A stretch of DNA of 43,730 nucleotides from positions 1-43,730 of the forward strand of contig RECW01000146.1 of assembly GCA_007693835.1 (NCBI GenBank), read 5' to 3'. Origin of the DNA: Paracoccaceae bacterium (lineage in GTDB: Bacteria > Pseudomonadota > Alphaproteobacteria > Rhodobacterales > Rhodobacteraceae). The position numbers and the translations under genes were made by a program. Under the pieces are notes generated by a model. It had not been told where the DNA came from. It was given only the letters and a program-made list of their open reading frames with translations, and ran no database searches. This document shows, in pieces, positions 1 through 7,970 of this stretch (position 1 is the stretch's first letter; every line of letters begins with the position of its first letter).

Positions 1-61
1 TTTCGCGTCACACGAAGCGCCGTCCGCAGGCGCGCGCCGCCACGCAAACCCCGTCAGTCCC

Positions 62-1549
62 TCACCACCAGCGGTCCGGCCGCGCGACGAAAGCCGCCGC
101 CCGCTCGATGGCCGTCGCGTCGTTCAGGAGCGCCGCCTCGCCCCACGGCTTGCCGATCAGCTGCAGGCCGAGCGGCAGCCCCTCCGCCGAGAGACCGGCC
201 GGCACGGAGATCGCCGGCAGGCCGGCGAGGTTCACCGTCACCGTGAACACGTCGTTGAGATACATCTTCACCGGATCGTCGCCGCCGATCTCGCCGAGGG
301 CGAAGGCTGCGGACGGCGTCGCCGGGGTCAGGATGGCGTCGACGCCGGCCTCGAACGCCTGCTCGAAGTCGCGCTTGATCAGCGTCCGCACCTTCTGCGC
401 GCGCAGGTAATAGGCGTCGTAGTAGCCGGCCGAGAGCACGTAGGCGCCGATCATGACGCGCCGGCGCACCTCCGCGCCGAAGCCCTCCGCGCGCGTGCGC
501 TCGTAGAGGTCCGTCACGCCCTCCGAGCCCTTGAGATCGGCGCGCAGGCCGTAGCGCACGCCGTCGTAGCGCGCGAGGTTCGAGGACGCTTCGGCCGGCG
601 CGATGATGTAGTAGGCCGGCAGCGCGTACTTCGTGTGCGGGAGCGAGATCTCCACGATCTCGGCGCCGGCGTCGGCCAGCATCGCGCGCCCCTTCTCCCA
701 GAGCGCTTCGATCTCCGGCGGCATGCCGTCGAGCCGGTACTCCTTCGGCACGCCGATGCGCCGGCCGCGCACGTCGCCGGTCAGGGCGGCCTCGAAGTCG
801 GGAACCTCCAGAGGCGCCGACGTGCTGTCCTTCGGGTCCTCGCCGCTCATCGCCTTCAGCATGATGGCCGCGTCGCGGACGGTCTTCGTCATCGGTCCCG
901 CCTGGTCGAGCGACGAGGCGAAGGCGACGATCCCCCAGCGCGAGCAGCGCCCGTAGGTCGGCTTGATCCCGACGATGCCGGTGAAGGCCGCAGGTTGCCG
1001 GATCGAGCCGCCGGTGTCGGTGCCGACCGCGCCGAGGCAGAGGTCCGCCGCCACCGCCGCCGCCGAGCCGCCGGACGAGCCGCCGGGCGTCAGCGGGCGG
1101 TTGTCGCCGGGCCGGCGCCACGGCGAGGCGACCGGGCCGTAGCACGAGGTCTCGTTGCTCGACCCCATGGCGAACTCGTCCATGTTGAGCTTGGCCGCCA
1201 TCACCGCGCCCTCGGCCCAGAGCTTCGCGGTGACGGTGGACTCATAGGGCGGCAGGAAGTCCCGCAGGATGTCGGACGCCGCCTGGCTGCGGACGCCCTC
1301 GGTGCAGAACAGGTCTTTGACGCCGATGGGGACGCCGCAAAGATCGGGCGCGTCGCCGGCGGCGAGTCGGGCGTCGGCGGCGGCGGCCATGGCGCGCGCG
1401 CGGTCGTGCGTCTTTGTGGTGACGGCGTTAAGGGCGTCCGCGCGGTCGATGGCGGCGAGGCAGGCTTCGGTGAGCTCGACCGCGGAGAACCGGCGGGCGC
1501 GCAGGCCGTCGCGGGCCTCGGCGATGGTGAGCGTGTTCAGGTCGGTCAT
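62..1549 (-). CDS. gatA: Asp-tRNA(Asn)/Glu-tRNA(Gln) amidotransferase subunit A
   Basis: This 495-residue protein is the amidase subunit of the cytoplasmic GatCAB complex, which releases ammonia from glutamine and amidates misacylated Glu-tRNA(Gln) or Asp-tRNA(Asn). The amidase-signature Ser-cisSer-Lys triad is visible: Lys78 in GVKDLF, Ser158 in GGSSGGS and Ser182 in TGGSIRQP. The following PTYGR...ASSLDQAGP stretch is typical of GatA rather than of general amidases, and the length is normal. The gene starts with ATG at 1549 and ends 61 bases from the window edge. Its partner gatC lies about 0.7 kb upstream on the same strand, but an opposite-strand gene sits between them, so gatA probably needs a promoter of its own in 1550-1632. 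gatB is not in the window; it may lie beyond the left edge. Confidence 0.96.
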   Translation of the reverse strand: MTDLNTLTIAEARDGLRARRFSAVELTEACLAAIDRADALNAVTTKTHDRARAMAAAADARLAAGDAPDLCGVPIGVKDLFCTEGVRSQAASDILRDFLPPYESTVTAKLWAEGAVMAAKLNMDEFAMGSSNETSCYGPVASPWRRPGDNRPLTPGGSSGGSAAAVAADLCLGAVGTDTGGSIRQPAAFTGIVGIKPTYGRCSRWGIVAFASSLDQAGPMTKTVRDAAIMLKAMSGEDPKDSTSAPLEVPDFEAALTGDVRGRRIGVPKEYRLDGMPPEIEALWEKGRAMLADAGAEIVEISLPHTKYALPAYYIIAPAEASSNLARYDGVRYGLRADLKGSEGVTDLYERTRAEGFGAEVRRRVMIGAYVLSAGYYDAYYLRAQKVRTLIKRDFEQAFEAGVDAILTPATPSAAFALGEIGGDDPVKMYLNDVFTVTVNLAGLPAISVPAGLSAEGLPLGLQLIGKPWGEAALLNDATAIERAAAFVARPDRWW

Positions 1550-1632
1550 CGCGGGCCTCCGGCGCGGGTCGCCCGCGGTGTAGCGACGGGCGCGCGCGGC
1601 CGCAAGCGAGGGGTCGGGAGGGATACCGGGGG

Positions 1633-2262
1633 ATGAAGGTTCTTGTTCTGGGCGCCAGCGGTCGGCTCGGCCGACGGATCGTCGCGGAGGCGTGCGCGCA
1701 TGGCTGGACAGTGCGGGCGCAGACGCGCGACGCGGCGCGCATCGCCCCCGCGGAAGGTGTGGAGGTCATGGTCGCCGACCCGACGGACGCGCCGCGGATG
1801 GCGGAGATCGTCGCCGGCTGCGACGCGGTCGTCTTTGCGCTCGGCGTCGACCGGATCGGCCCGACCACGCTGTTCTCCGACGCCACGCGCGGCGTGATCG
1901 CCGCGATGGCGAGGCACGGCGTCCGCCGGCTGGTCGCGGTGACCGGCGTCGGCGCGGGCGAGACGCGCGGCCACGGCGGGTGGTTCTACGACCGCGTGAT
2001 CTTCCCGCTGTTCACGCGCCGGCGCTACGCGGACAAGGAGCGGCAGGAGGCGCTGATCCGCGCGAGCGGGCTCGACTGGGTGATCGTCCGCCCTGCCCCG
2101 TTCGCCGCGAAACCCGGCGACGCGCCTCTCGAGACGCATGTCGCCGTGTCGCCGGACCTGAGGCTCACCGCGATCACCCTCGATGAGGCGGCGCGGTTCA
2201 CGGTCGAGCAGGTCGCGAGCGACGCCTTTCTGGGCCAGGCGGTGTTCGTCGGCCGGCGCTGA
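1633..2262 (+). CDS. NAD(P)-binding atypical short-chain dehydrogenase-like protein
   Basis: This 209-residue protein has an N-terminal Rossmann fold with the glycine-rich motif GASGRLGR (residues 7-14), followed by MVADPTD and VVFALGVD strands. That pattern is seen in the NAD(P)H-binding (NmrA/atypical SDR) family of biliverdin-reductase-like and epimerase-like proteins. No classical Tyr-x-x-x-Lys pair is obvious, though a YADKERQE segment lies in the right region (about residue 136). The substrate cannot be told from the sequence. The gene starts at ATG 1633 after a G-rich stretch. It runs opposite to gatA and gatC and sits exactly between them. Its stop codon (2260-2262) directly abuts the gatC stop codon (2263-2265), with no spacer. 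The family call is solid; the role is unknown. Confidence 0.85.
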   Translation: MKVLVLGASGRLGRRIVAEACAHGWTVRAQTRDAARIAPAEGVEVMVADPTDAPRMAEIVAGCDAVVFALGVDRIGPTTLFSDATRGVIAAMARHGVRRLVAVTGVGAGETRGHGGWFYDRVIFPLFTRRRYADKERQEALIRASGLDWVIVRPAPFAAKPGDAPLETHVAVSPDLRLTAITLDEAARFTVEQVASDAFLGQAVFVGRR

Positions 2263-2550
2263 CTACTCGACGACCTTGGGGACGACGAAAAAGCCTTCGC
2301 GGGTCTCGGGCGCGTTCGCCAGCACCTTGTCGCGGATGTTCCCGTCGGTCACCACGTCGGCGCGGCGCTTCAGGCGCATCGGCGTCACCGAGGTCATCGG
2401 CTCGACGCCCTCGACGTCGACTTCGGCGAGTTGTTCGGCGAAGGCGAGAATGCGCGAGAGCTCCGTCGCAAGCGCGTCGAGCTGGTCCTCCTCGACGCGG
2501 ATGCGCGCCAGATGCGCCACCCGCCGCGTCACGTCCCTGTCGACCGCCAT
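2263..2550 (-). CDS. gatC: Asp-tRNA(Asn)/Glu-tRNA(Gln) amidotransferase subunit C
   Basis: This 95-residue protein is the small GatC subunit, which wraps around GatA and GatB and stabilises the amidotransferase. The family features are clear: an N-terminal segment [18 protein letters not shown], an amphipathic helix, the [11 protein letters not shown] motif and a C-terminal FFVVPKVVE, as in most bacterial GatC proteins. ATG 2550 is preceded by an AGGAGG ribosome binding site, which fixes the start; an open frame continues upstream but has no support. The gene follows the ceramidase-like gene by 26 bases on the same strand and may be cotranscribed with it. In the usual arrangement gatA follows gatC directly, but here a plus-strand gene intervenes. 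Confidence 0.96.
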   Translation of the reverse strand: MAVDRDVTRRVAHLARIRVEEDQLDALATELSRILAFAEQLAEVDVEGVEPMTSVTPMRLKRRADVVTDGNIRDKVLANAPETREGFFVVPKVVE

Positions 2551-2576
2551 GCCCGCCTCCTGTCGCCACGCCCGCC

Positions 2577-3260
2577 TTACGCCGCCGCCGCCCGCGCCGC
2601 AACCGGCCGCGCGCCGTGGCGCACCCAGGCGAGCAGCAGCGCGCCGAGCACCACGCCGTTCAGGATGTGCCAAAGGAAATGCGTGCCCATCGGAAACGTG
2701 TCGCATAGCCGCTGGTCGAGCGAGCGGAACGTCAGCGACGCGGTGAACGCCACCCCCGCCCCGAGCAGCCACCATCCCGCCGCCCGCCGCCGGACGAGCA
2801 GCAGGACGCCGGAGACGACGAGGGCGAGCAGCGCCGGCATGTAGCCGATGGCCGGATTGAACGCAGGCGGCAGCGCCGCGGCCGCGGCCGAGCGGAAGCC
2901 GCCGGCGAAGAACGGGAAGGCGAGCGCGACCGCCAGCGCCTCGCCGCCCCGCGCGCCGAAGAAACGCCAGACGGCGAAACCGAGATAGGTGACGATGAAC
3001 AGCAGGATGGGCACGACGTCCGCCACGCCCGCCCACCGGGTCGCGAAGGTGTGGAACAGCGTCGAGCCGACGCCCACGGCCGTCGTCAGCGCGATCAGCG
3101 TCCACATCGGCCCGTCGAGCCGGCCCGCCGCCTTCGCGGACCGCCACCCGAGCCACGCCGCGACGAAGAAGGCCGCGTTGGTGACCGCGTTCAGCGGCTC
3201 GGCGAACAGGCCCGGCCCCAGGCGCTCGCAGTAGATGTTGACCTGCGCCGTCCAGTCCAT
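2577..3260 (-). CDS. Ceramidase family (CREST) membrane protein
   Basis: This protein of about 227 residues has around seven hydrophobic segments and matches the alkaline ceramidase / CREST hydrolase family. The expected zinc-site pattern is present: EPLNAVTN near the N-terminus, then [21 protein letters not shown] carrying the Ser, His and Asp, and near the C-terminus [10 protein letters not shown] with the paired His residues. Family members hydrolyse amide bonds in ceramide or related lipids in the membrane; the natural substrate here is unknown. Two adjacent ATGs (3263 and 3260) follow a GGGAGG site. The second has the better spacing and was chosen. Downstream gatC begins 26 bases after the stop. 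The upstream 3261-3376 gap is a divergent promoter region shared with the UPF0173 gene. The family call is good, the substrate is inference. Confidence 0.82.
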   Translation of the reverse strand: MDWTAQVNIYCERLGPGLFAEPLNAVTNAAFFVAAWLGWRSAKAAGRLDGPMWTLIALTTAVGVGSTLFHTFATRWAGVADVVPILLFIVTYLGFAVWRFFGARGGEALAVALAFPFFAGGFRSAAAAALPPAFNPAIGYMPALLALVVSGVLLLVRRRAAGWWLLGAGVAFTASLTFRSLDQRLCDTFPMGTHFLWHILNGVVLGALLLAWVRHGARPVAARAAAA

Positions 3261-3376
3261 CATGGCCTCCCTGCCCCGGCGTGGCGCATGTAGCCGTTCG
3301 GCGCAGCGCCGCAAAGGCTTGCGCCGCGCCGCGCGGCTTCGCAGGATCGCACATGGTCAAACGACAGGAGCGCGCC

Positions 3377-4069
3377 ATGCACCTCACCTGGCTCGGCCAC
3401 GCGAGCTTTCGCATCGAGATCGGCGGCGAGGTCCTGCTGCTCGACCCGTGGCTGCGGGGCAATCCGTCGTTCGACGAAGCGCGGTTCGACGAGGCGGTCG
3501 CGGGCGTCACCGCGATTCTCCTCACCCACGGCCATTTCGACCACATCGCGTCGGCCGCCGAGGCGGCGCGGGCCGCCTCGGCGCCGATCTACGGCATCTA
3601 CGACCTGGTGTCGTGGCTGACGGCGACGGAGGAGATCGAGGGCGTCGGTTTCAACAAGGGCGGCACGGTGACGATCGGGAGCGTCTCGGTGACGATGGTG
3701 AACGCGGTCCACTCCTCGTCCGCCACCGTCGACGGCAAGCCGGTCTACACCGGCGGCGAAGCGGGCTTCGTCATCTCGGCCGGCGGCGAGACCCTCTATG
3801 TGGCCGGCGACACCGACGTGCATTCGGACATGGCGCTGATCCAGGAGCTGCACCACCCCAAGGTCGCGATCCTGCCCATCGGCGGCCACTTCACGATGGA
3901 CGCCGCCCGCGCCGCCTTCGCCTGCCGCAAGTTCTTTTCCTTCAACGCGGTGGTGCCGAGCCATTACAAGACCTTCCCGCTGCTCGCGCAGTCGGCCGAC
4001 GCCTTCGCGGCCATGATCGCGCCGACGCCGGTGGCTGCGCCGGCGGTGATGGAGCGGATCGCGCTCTGA
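3377..4069 (+). CDS. UPF0173 metal-dependent hydrolase (metallo-beta-lactamase fold)
   Basis: This 230-residue cytoplasmic protein has the metallo-beta-lactamase fold of the UPF0173 (YtkL-like) family. It begins [17 protein letters not shown], has the metal-binding HGHFDH motif at residues 51-56, then GDTDVHSDM and [10 protein letters not shown], which supply later metal ligands. Length and N-terminus agree with the family. The reaction catalysed by UPF0173 proteins is not well established. ATG 3377 has an AGGAG site six bases upstream. The frame stays open upstream to other possible starts (3353, 3281), but these would add a tail absent from the family. The gene is transcribed away from the ceramidase-like gene. 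Confidence 0.9.
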   Translation: MHLTWLGHASFRIEIGGEVLLLDPWLRGNPSFDEARFDEAVAGVTAILLTHGHFDHIASAAEAARAASAPIYGIYDLVSWLTATEEIEGVGFNKGGTVTIGSVSVTMVNAVHSSSATVDGKPVYTGGEAGFVISAGGETLYVAGDTDVHSDMALIQELHHPKVAILPIGGHFTMDAARAAFACRKFFSFNAVVPSHYKTFPLLAQSADAFAAMIAPTPVAAPAVMERIAL

Positions 4070-4173
4070 GCGGCGGCGCCGGGCGCGAGCGCCTCGCAAG
4101 GAAATATCCGGGGCGCAACATTCTTCTGGGCGTGGGTCTTGCGGCGACAAAAAGTTGCCGCGCCTCTTGATTG

Positions 4174-4183
4174 TGCAGCCGCA
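4174..4183. promoter_or_regulatory. Possible PhaR-like operator upstream of the MaoC gene
   Basis: A short inverted repeat TGC-AGCC-GCA lies 39 bases before the MaoC start, inside a stretch richer in A and T than its surroundings. PhaR, the regulator of polyhydroxyalkanoate genes in alphaproteobacteria, is reported to bind CTGC-N3/4-GCAG. The outer base of each half-site differs here, so this is only a partial match and could be chance. Confidence 0.22.
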
Positions 4184-4222
4184 ACATGGCAAATCTTTTC
4201 GCATACGCGGCAGGAGGGGCGC

Positions 4223-4681
4223 ATGTTGGATTCCGAGGCTTTCGGCGAGATCAAGCGCGGCACGATCTGCATCGAGGACATCGCGGTCGGCATGTCGCGG
4301 GGCTTGCGCAAGGTCGTGGAGGACGTCGACATCGAGATGTTCGGCCGCATCTCGGGCGACCGCAACCCGGTCCACTTCGACGAGGACTATGCGCGCGACA
4401 CCATTTTCGGCGGCCGCATCGCCCACGGCATGCTGACCGCCTCGCTGATCTCGGCGGTGATCGGCGAGCAGTTGCCGGGTCACGGCACGATCTACATGAA
4501 GCAGTCTCTCACCTTTCTCGCCCCGGTGCGGATCGGCGATCTCGTGGAGGCGACCGTCACGGTCGCCGACATCGACTACGGCCGGCGGCGCGTGACCCTC
4601 GACTGCGTGTGCACGGTCGAGGGCAAGCCGGTTCTGAAGGGCGAGGCGATGGTGCTGGCGCCCTCCGCCAAGTTCGATTGA
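4223..4681 (+). CDS. MaoC-type (R)-specific enoyl-CoA hydratase
   Basis: This 152-residue hot-dog-fold protein belongs to the MaoC dehydratase family. Members hydrate trans-2-enoyl-CoA to (R)-3-hydroxyacyl-CoA. The hydratase-2 motif is complete: FGRISGDRNPVHFDEDYA, with the catalytic Asp46 and His51, followed by FGGRIAHGML. PhaJ-type members feed beta-oxidation intermediates into polyhydroxyalkanoate synthesis, and others work in fatty-acid or CoA-ester pathways; the sequence does not decide between these. ATG 4223 has an AGGAGG site five bases upstream. An earlier in-frame start at 4139 has no ribosome binding site. The gene has its own 153-base upstream region and seems to be a single transcription unit, with a hairpin after it at 4710-4733. 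Confidence 0.88.
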   Translation: MLDSEAFGEIKRGTICIEDIAVGMSRGLRKVVEDVDIEMFGRISGDRNPVHFDEDYARDTIFGGRIAHGMLTASLISAVIGEQLPGHGTIYMKQSLTFLAPVRIGDLVEATVTVADIDYGRRRVTLDCVCTVEGKPVLKGEAMVLAPSAKFD

Positions 4682-4709
4682 CCCTGCCTCCCATGCGACG
4701 GCGCGCCGT

Positions 4710-4733
4710 GGCGCGGCCTTGAACAGCCGCGCC
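4710..4733. terminator. Hairpin between the MaoC gene and ribF, possible terminator
   Basis: A perfect 8-bp inverted repeat (GGCGCGGC / GCCGCGCC) with an 8-base loop starts 29 bases after the MaoC stop. There is no T-run, so it is not a classical intrinsic terminator, but its position suits transcription stopping before ribF. Confidence 0.4.
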
Positions 4734-4753
4734 GCCTGCGCGATACCCCTTCC

Positions 4754-4782
4754 CTGACAAGACCATGAACTTTCACGATCAG
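4754..4782 (+). promoter_or_regulatory. Candidate weak sigma-70 promoter for ribF
   Basis: CTGACA at 4754-4759 (five of six matches to the -35 consensus) is followed by a 17-base spacer and GATCAG (three of six matches to the -10). It lies 30 bases before the chosen ribF start. The weak -10 makes this only a candidate. Confidence 0.22.
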
Positions 4783-4812
4783 GCGCGATCTTGCGGGTCG
4801 CGAAGGGGCCAG

Positions 4813-5751
4813 ATGCGCATCATCCGCGGGGTCGAGGCGACGCTGCCGGAGGACCGGGGCGCGACGGCGGCGCTCGGCAACTTCGACGGGGTTCATCTCG
4901 GGCACCGGCACGTGATCGACGTCGCGCGCGCGGCCCAGCCCGAAGCGCCGCTCGCCGTCGTGACGTTCGACCCGCACCCGCGCCGCTTTTTCAACCCCGA
5001 CGCGCCGCCGTTCCAGTTGACCGACGCCGAAACCAAGGCGCGCCGCCTCGAGAAGATGGGCGTCGAGCGGCTGTTCCTGCTCGGCTTCGACGCCGCCCTC
5101 GCGGCGCTGACGCCGGCGGCCTTCTGCGAAGACGTGCTGGCGCGCGGCTTCGGCCTCGCGCATGTCGCCGTCGGCGCGGATTTCTGCTTCGGCAAGGGCC
5201 GCGCCGGCACGGCCGAAACCTTGCGCGAACAGGGGGCCCGCCTCGGCTTCGGCGTCAGCGTCGTCGATCTTCTGGCCGGCGAGACCGAGCCGATGTCGTC
5301 GAGCGCGATCCGCGCCGCCCTCGCCGACGGGCGCCCCGAGGACGCCGCCCGGATGCTCGGCCACTGGCACCGGATCGAAGGGCCGGTGCTCCACGGCGAC
5401 AAGCGCGGCCGCACCCTCGGCTATCCCACCGCCAACATGGCGCTCGCCGGGCTGATGCCGCCACGGTTCGGGGTCTACGCGGTGCGCGTCGACGTGCTCG
5501 ACGGGCCGCACGCGGGCGTCTACGACGGCGTCGCCTCGCTCGGGGTGCGGCCGATGTTCGGGGTCAACGAGCCGAACCTCGAGACCTGCCTGTTCGATTT
5601 CGCGGGCGACCTCTACGGCGCGCGGCTCTCGGTGGCGCTGGTCAGCTTCATCCGGCCCGAGCTTGCCTTCGAGACGGTCGAGGCGCTGGTCGGCCGCATG
5701 GCGCAGGACAGCGCCGAGGCGCGCCGCCGTCTGGCCGCCCTGCCCGCCTGA
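4813..5751 (+). CDS. ribF: Bifunctional riboflavin kinase / FMN adenylyltransferase
   Basis: This 312-residue cytoplasmic enzyme phosphorylates riboflavin to FMN and adenylates FMN to FAD. The N-terminal nucleotidyltransferase domain shows GNFDGVHLGH (residues 22-31, with the HxGH-type motif), FDPHPRRFF and the later MSSSAIRAAL. The C-terminal flavokinase domain begins near GPVLHGDKRGRTLGYPTANM and ends with a YDGVASLGVRP / VNEPNLETCLFDF block typical of RibF. ATG 4813 follows an AAGGGG site. An upstream in-frame ATG at 4765 would add 16 atypical residues and was rejected. The next gene starts two bases after the stop, so ribF heads an operon with the acyltransferase and transporter genes. 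I saw no FMN riboswitch in the leader. Confidence 0.95.
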   Translation: MRIIRGVEATLPEDRGATAALGNFDGVHLGHRHVIDVARAAQPEAPLAVVTFDPHPRRFFNPDAPPFQLTDAETKARRLEKMGVERLFLLGFDAALAALTPAAFCEDVLARGFGLAHVAVGADFCFGKGRAGTAETLREQGARLGFGVSVVDLLAGETEPMSSSAIRAALADGRPEDAARMLGHWHRIEGPVLHGDKRGRTLGYPTANMALAGLMPPRFGVYAVRVDVLDGPHAGVYDGVASLGVRPMFGVNEPNLETCLFDFAGDLYGARLSVALVSFIRPELAFETVEALVGRMAQDSAEARRRLAALPA

Positions 5752-5752
5752 G

Positions 5753-6535
5753 ATGCGGATCCTCGTCTTCAACCTCTGGTTCTACAGCTTCGCCTTCCTG
5801 TGCGCGATGGTCGCCTGGGTCCCCGCGAAGCTCGGGCGCCCGGCTGCCGTCCGCGCCGTCATCGCGTGGTGGACGCGGCGGGTGCTCGGCGCCGTGCGCG
5901 TCGTCCTGAAAGGGCGCATCGAGGTGCGCGGACGCGAGCGCCTGCCCCCAGGCGGGCCGCAGCTCATCGTCTCCAAGCACCAGTCCGAACTCGACGCGAT
6001 CCTGCTCTATGCGCTGTTTCCGCACTTCCGCGCCGTGGTGATGCAGGAGCTGGAGCGGTATCCCTTCGTCGGCCCGATCATCGCCGCGCTCGACTACATC
6101 GCGGTGTCGGTCGACAACGGGCCGCAAGGGCGCACGCAGGCCGTCGTTGAAGGCGCGCGGGAGGCGCTGGAAGCCGGCCGTCCCGTGCTTATCTATCCGG
6201 AAGCGACGCTGATGAGCCTTGGGGCGCGCGAGCGGTACAAGTCCGGCGCGGGCCGGATCTACGCGGCGACGGGCTGCGTGGCGACGCCGGTCGCCCTGTC
6301 GCTCGGGGCGATCTGGCCGCGTCGCGACTGGGCCAAGCGCGTCGGCGCCGCGGGGGCGCTGGAGTTTCTCGAGCCCATTCCGCCGGGGCTCGATCAGGAG
6401 ACGTTCATGCGCGAAGTCGAAGAGCGTATCGAGACGGCCTCCATGCGCCTGATCCGCGAACACGCCGTCGGCGCGGATCTCGCCGCCGCCGAGCGCCGCC
6501 ACGCCGACGCGCGCCGCGTGTCCGTCGAGACCTGA
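5753..6535 (+). CDS. PlsC-type lysophospholipid acyltransferase with an altered motif III
   Basis: This 260-residue protein has one or two N-terminal hydrophobic segments and the PlsC / 1-acyl-glycerol-3-phosphate acyltransferase fold. Motif I reads SKHQSELDAILL, carrying the catalytic His-x4-Asp. A later segment, YPFVGPIIAALDYIAVSVD, is typical of the family. Motif III, normally close to PEGTR, reads PEATL here, followed by ARERYKSGAGRIY. The Glu is kept but the Gly and Arg are replaced. The enzyme should move an acyl chain onto a lysolipid in the inner membrane; whether the acceptor is lysophosphatidic acid or another lysophospholipid is open. ATG 5753 lies two bases after the ribF stop, and the following LplT-like transporter starts three bases after its stop. 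That pairing favours lysophospholipid recycling. Confidence 0.88.
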   Translation: MRILVFNLWFYSFAFLCAMVAWVPAKLGRPAAVRAVIAWWTRRVLGAVRVVLKGRIEVRGRERLPPGGPQLIVSKHQSELDAILLYALFPHFRAVVMQELERYPFVGPIIAALDYIAVSVDNGPQGRTQAVVEGAREALEAGRPVLIYPEATLMSLGARERYKSGAGRIYAATGCVATPVALSLGAIWPRRDWAKRVGAAGALEFLEPIPPGLDQETFMREVEERIETASMRLIREHAVGADLAAAERRHADARRVSVET

Positions 6536-6538
6536 CGC

Positions 6539-7885
6539 GTGGACAAAGCGCCGGCCAGCAACCAGTTCGCCCTGCTCGGCAGCCGACGCTTCCTGCCGCT
6601 GTTCCTCGTGCAGTTCCTCGGCGCGTTCAACGACCAGACCTACCAGAAGGCGTTCGTCGCGCTGATCACCTTCCGGCTCGCCGCCGATCTCGACATGCCG
6701 CTCGAGATGCTCGGCGTCATCGCGTCCGGGCTGTTCATCCTGCCGTTCGCCATCTTCACGCCGACCGCCGGTCAAATCGCCGACCGCGTCGACAAGGCGA
6801 CAATGATGAAATTCGTCAAGTTCTGGGAGATCGTGGTGATGGCGCTCGCCGTCGTCGGCTTTCATCTCCAGAACGTGATCTTCCTCTATTTCGTGCTGTT
6901 CATGATGGGCACGCAGTCGGCGATCTTCGCGCCCATCAAGTATTCGGTGCTGCCGCAATGGCTGAAACCGTCCGAACTGCTGGGCGGCAACGGTCTGGTG
7001 CAGGCGTTCACCTTCCTCGCCATCATATTCGGCGCGATCGCCGGCAATGAGCTGATCCTCACCGACCGCGGCGTCGCCGTCGTGTCCGCGCTGGTCGTGG
7101 GTGTCGCGATCGTGGGCTTCGTCGCGTCGCTGTTCGCGCCGCCCGCGCCGCCGCTCGGGCCGGCGGAGCCGGTCGATCCGGTGTTTCCGCGGGCGATCTG
7201 GCGCTTGATCGCAGCTTGCCGGCGCGAGCGACGGGCGTTTCGCGCCATCCTCGCGATCTCCTGGTTCTGGTTTCTCGGCGCGACGTTCCTCGCGTTGCTG
7301 CCGGCCTATGTGAAGCAGGCGCTCGGCGCCGACGAAGGCGTGTTGACCGTCCTGCTGACCGCCTTCTCCGTCGGCGTGGCGCTCGGGGCGGTGGCGACCG
7401 AGCGGCTGAGCCGCGGGCTTATCTCGGTGAAGCTGCCGCCGGTCGGGGCGCTCGGCATCGCGATCATCTCGGTTGAGCTTTGGTTCGCGACCCGCGCCGC
7501 CCCGGCCCCGATCCCGGGCGAGCTGTTCGACCGGGCGCGCTTCTTCTCGGAGCCCGCGGCCTGGCGCATCCTGCTCGACTTCACCCTGCTCGCGGCCTGC
7601 GCCGGCCTTTACGTGACGCCGCTCAACGCGGTGCTGCAGACGGCGAGCCCGGCGGCGCGGCGCGCCCGGTTCATCGCCTGTTCGAACGTCGTCGACGCGG
7701 CCTTGATGGTCGCCTCGGCGATTTTGGTGGCGTTTTTCGTCGGATTCGGGCTCACTGCCATCGACGTGCTCACGCTGCTCGCAGCGACCGGGGCTCCGAT
7801 GGCGTTCGCCGTCGCCCGGCACGCGCCGGAGACGCCGCTGGGCCGCATTGCGCTCGCCGCCTTCCCGCGGGGCCCGTCGGACTGA
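6539..7885 (+). CDS. MFS transporter, LplT-like (putative lysophospholipid flippase)
   Basis: This 448-residue integral membrane protein has about 10-12 hydrophobic segments. The N-terminus (RRFLPLFLVQFLGAFNDQTYQKAF) matches the RFLPLFxxQFLGAFNDN signature of the LplT family and of the transporter domain of Aas-type fusion proteins, which flip lysophospholipids across the inner membrane for re-acylation. A conserved loop, DRVDKATMMKFVKFWEI, follows the third helix. The gene starts with GTG at 6539, three bases after the acyltransferase stop, so the two are almost certainly cotranscribed. In some bacteria the same transporter and acyltransferase are fused in one polypeptide, which supports a joint role. 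Substrate specificity is inferred from the family and the neighbour. Confidence 0.82.
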   Translation: MDKAPASNQFALLGSRRFLPLFLVQFLGAFNDQTYQKAFVALITFRLAADLDMPLEMLGVIASGLFILPFAIFTPTAGQIADRVDKATMMKFVKFWEIVVMALAVVGFHLQNVIFLYFVLFMMGTQSAIFAPIKYSVLPQWLKPSELLGGNGLVQAFTFLAIIFGAIAGNELILTDRGVAVVSALVVGVAIVGFVASLFAPPAPPLGPAEPVDPVFPRAIWRLIAACRRERRAFRAILAISWFWFLGATFLALLPAYVKQALGADEGVLTVLLTAFSVGVALGAVATERLSRGLISVKLPPVGALGIAIISVELWFATRAAPAPIPGELFDRARFFSEPAAWRILLDFTLLAACAGLYVTPLNAVLQTASPAARRARFIACSNVVDAALMVASAILVAFFVGFGLTAIDVLTLLAATGAPMAFAVARHAPETPLGRIALAAFPRGPSD

Positions 7886-7970
7886 AAAGACTTGGTTCTT
7901 CACGAAATTGCAGGAGTCGCCGCGGTGATATGGCGCAGCCGATGTTGAAGAGGCGCGACGGAGACAGGCC

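Noticed and set aside
1-61. Possible RNA gene or next gene at the left window edge
   Set aside because: The stretch is too short and shows neither a tRNA-like fold nor a recognisable coding motif.
4682-4812. FMN riboswitch upstream of ribF
   Set aside because: The leader is short and lacks the conserved blocks of the FMN element; only a GC hairpin and a weak promoter-like pair are visible.
5648-7903. Very long minus-strand open frame opposite the acyltransferase and LplT-like genes
   Set aside because: The product is a charged Arg/Glu/Asp/His-rich sequence typical of antisense reading of GC-rich coding DNA, while the plus-strand genes have clear motifs.
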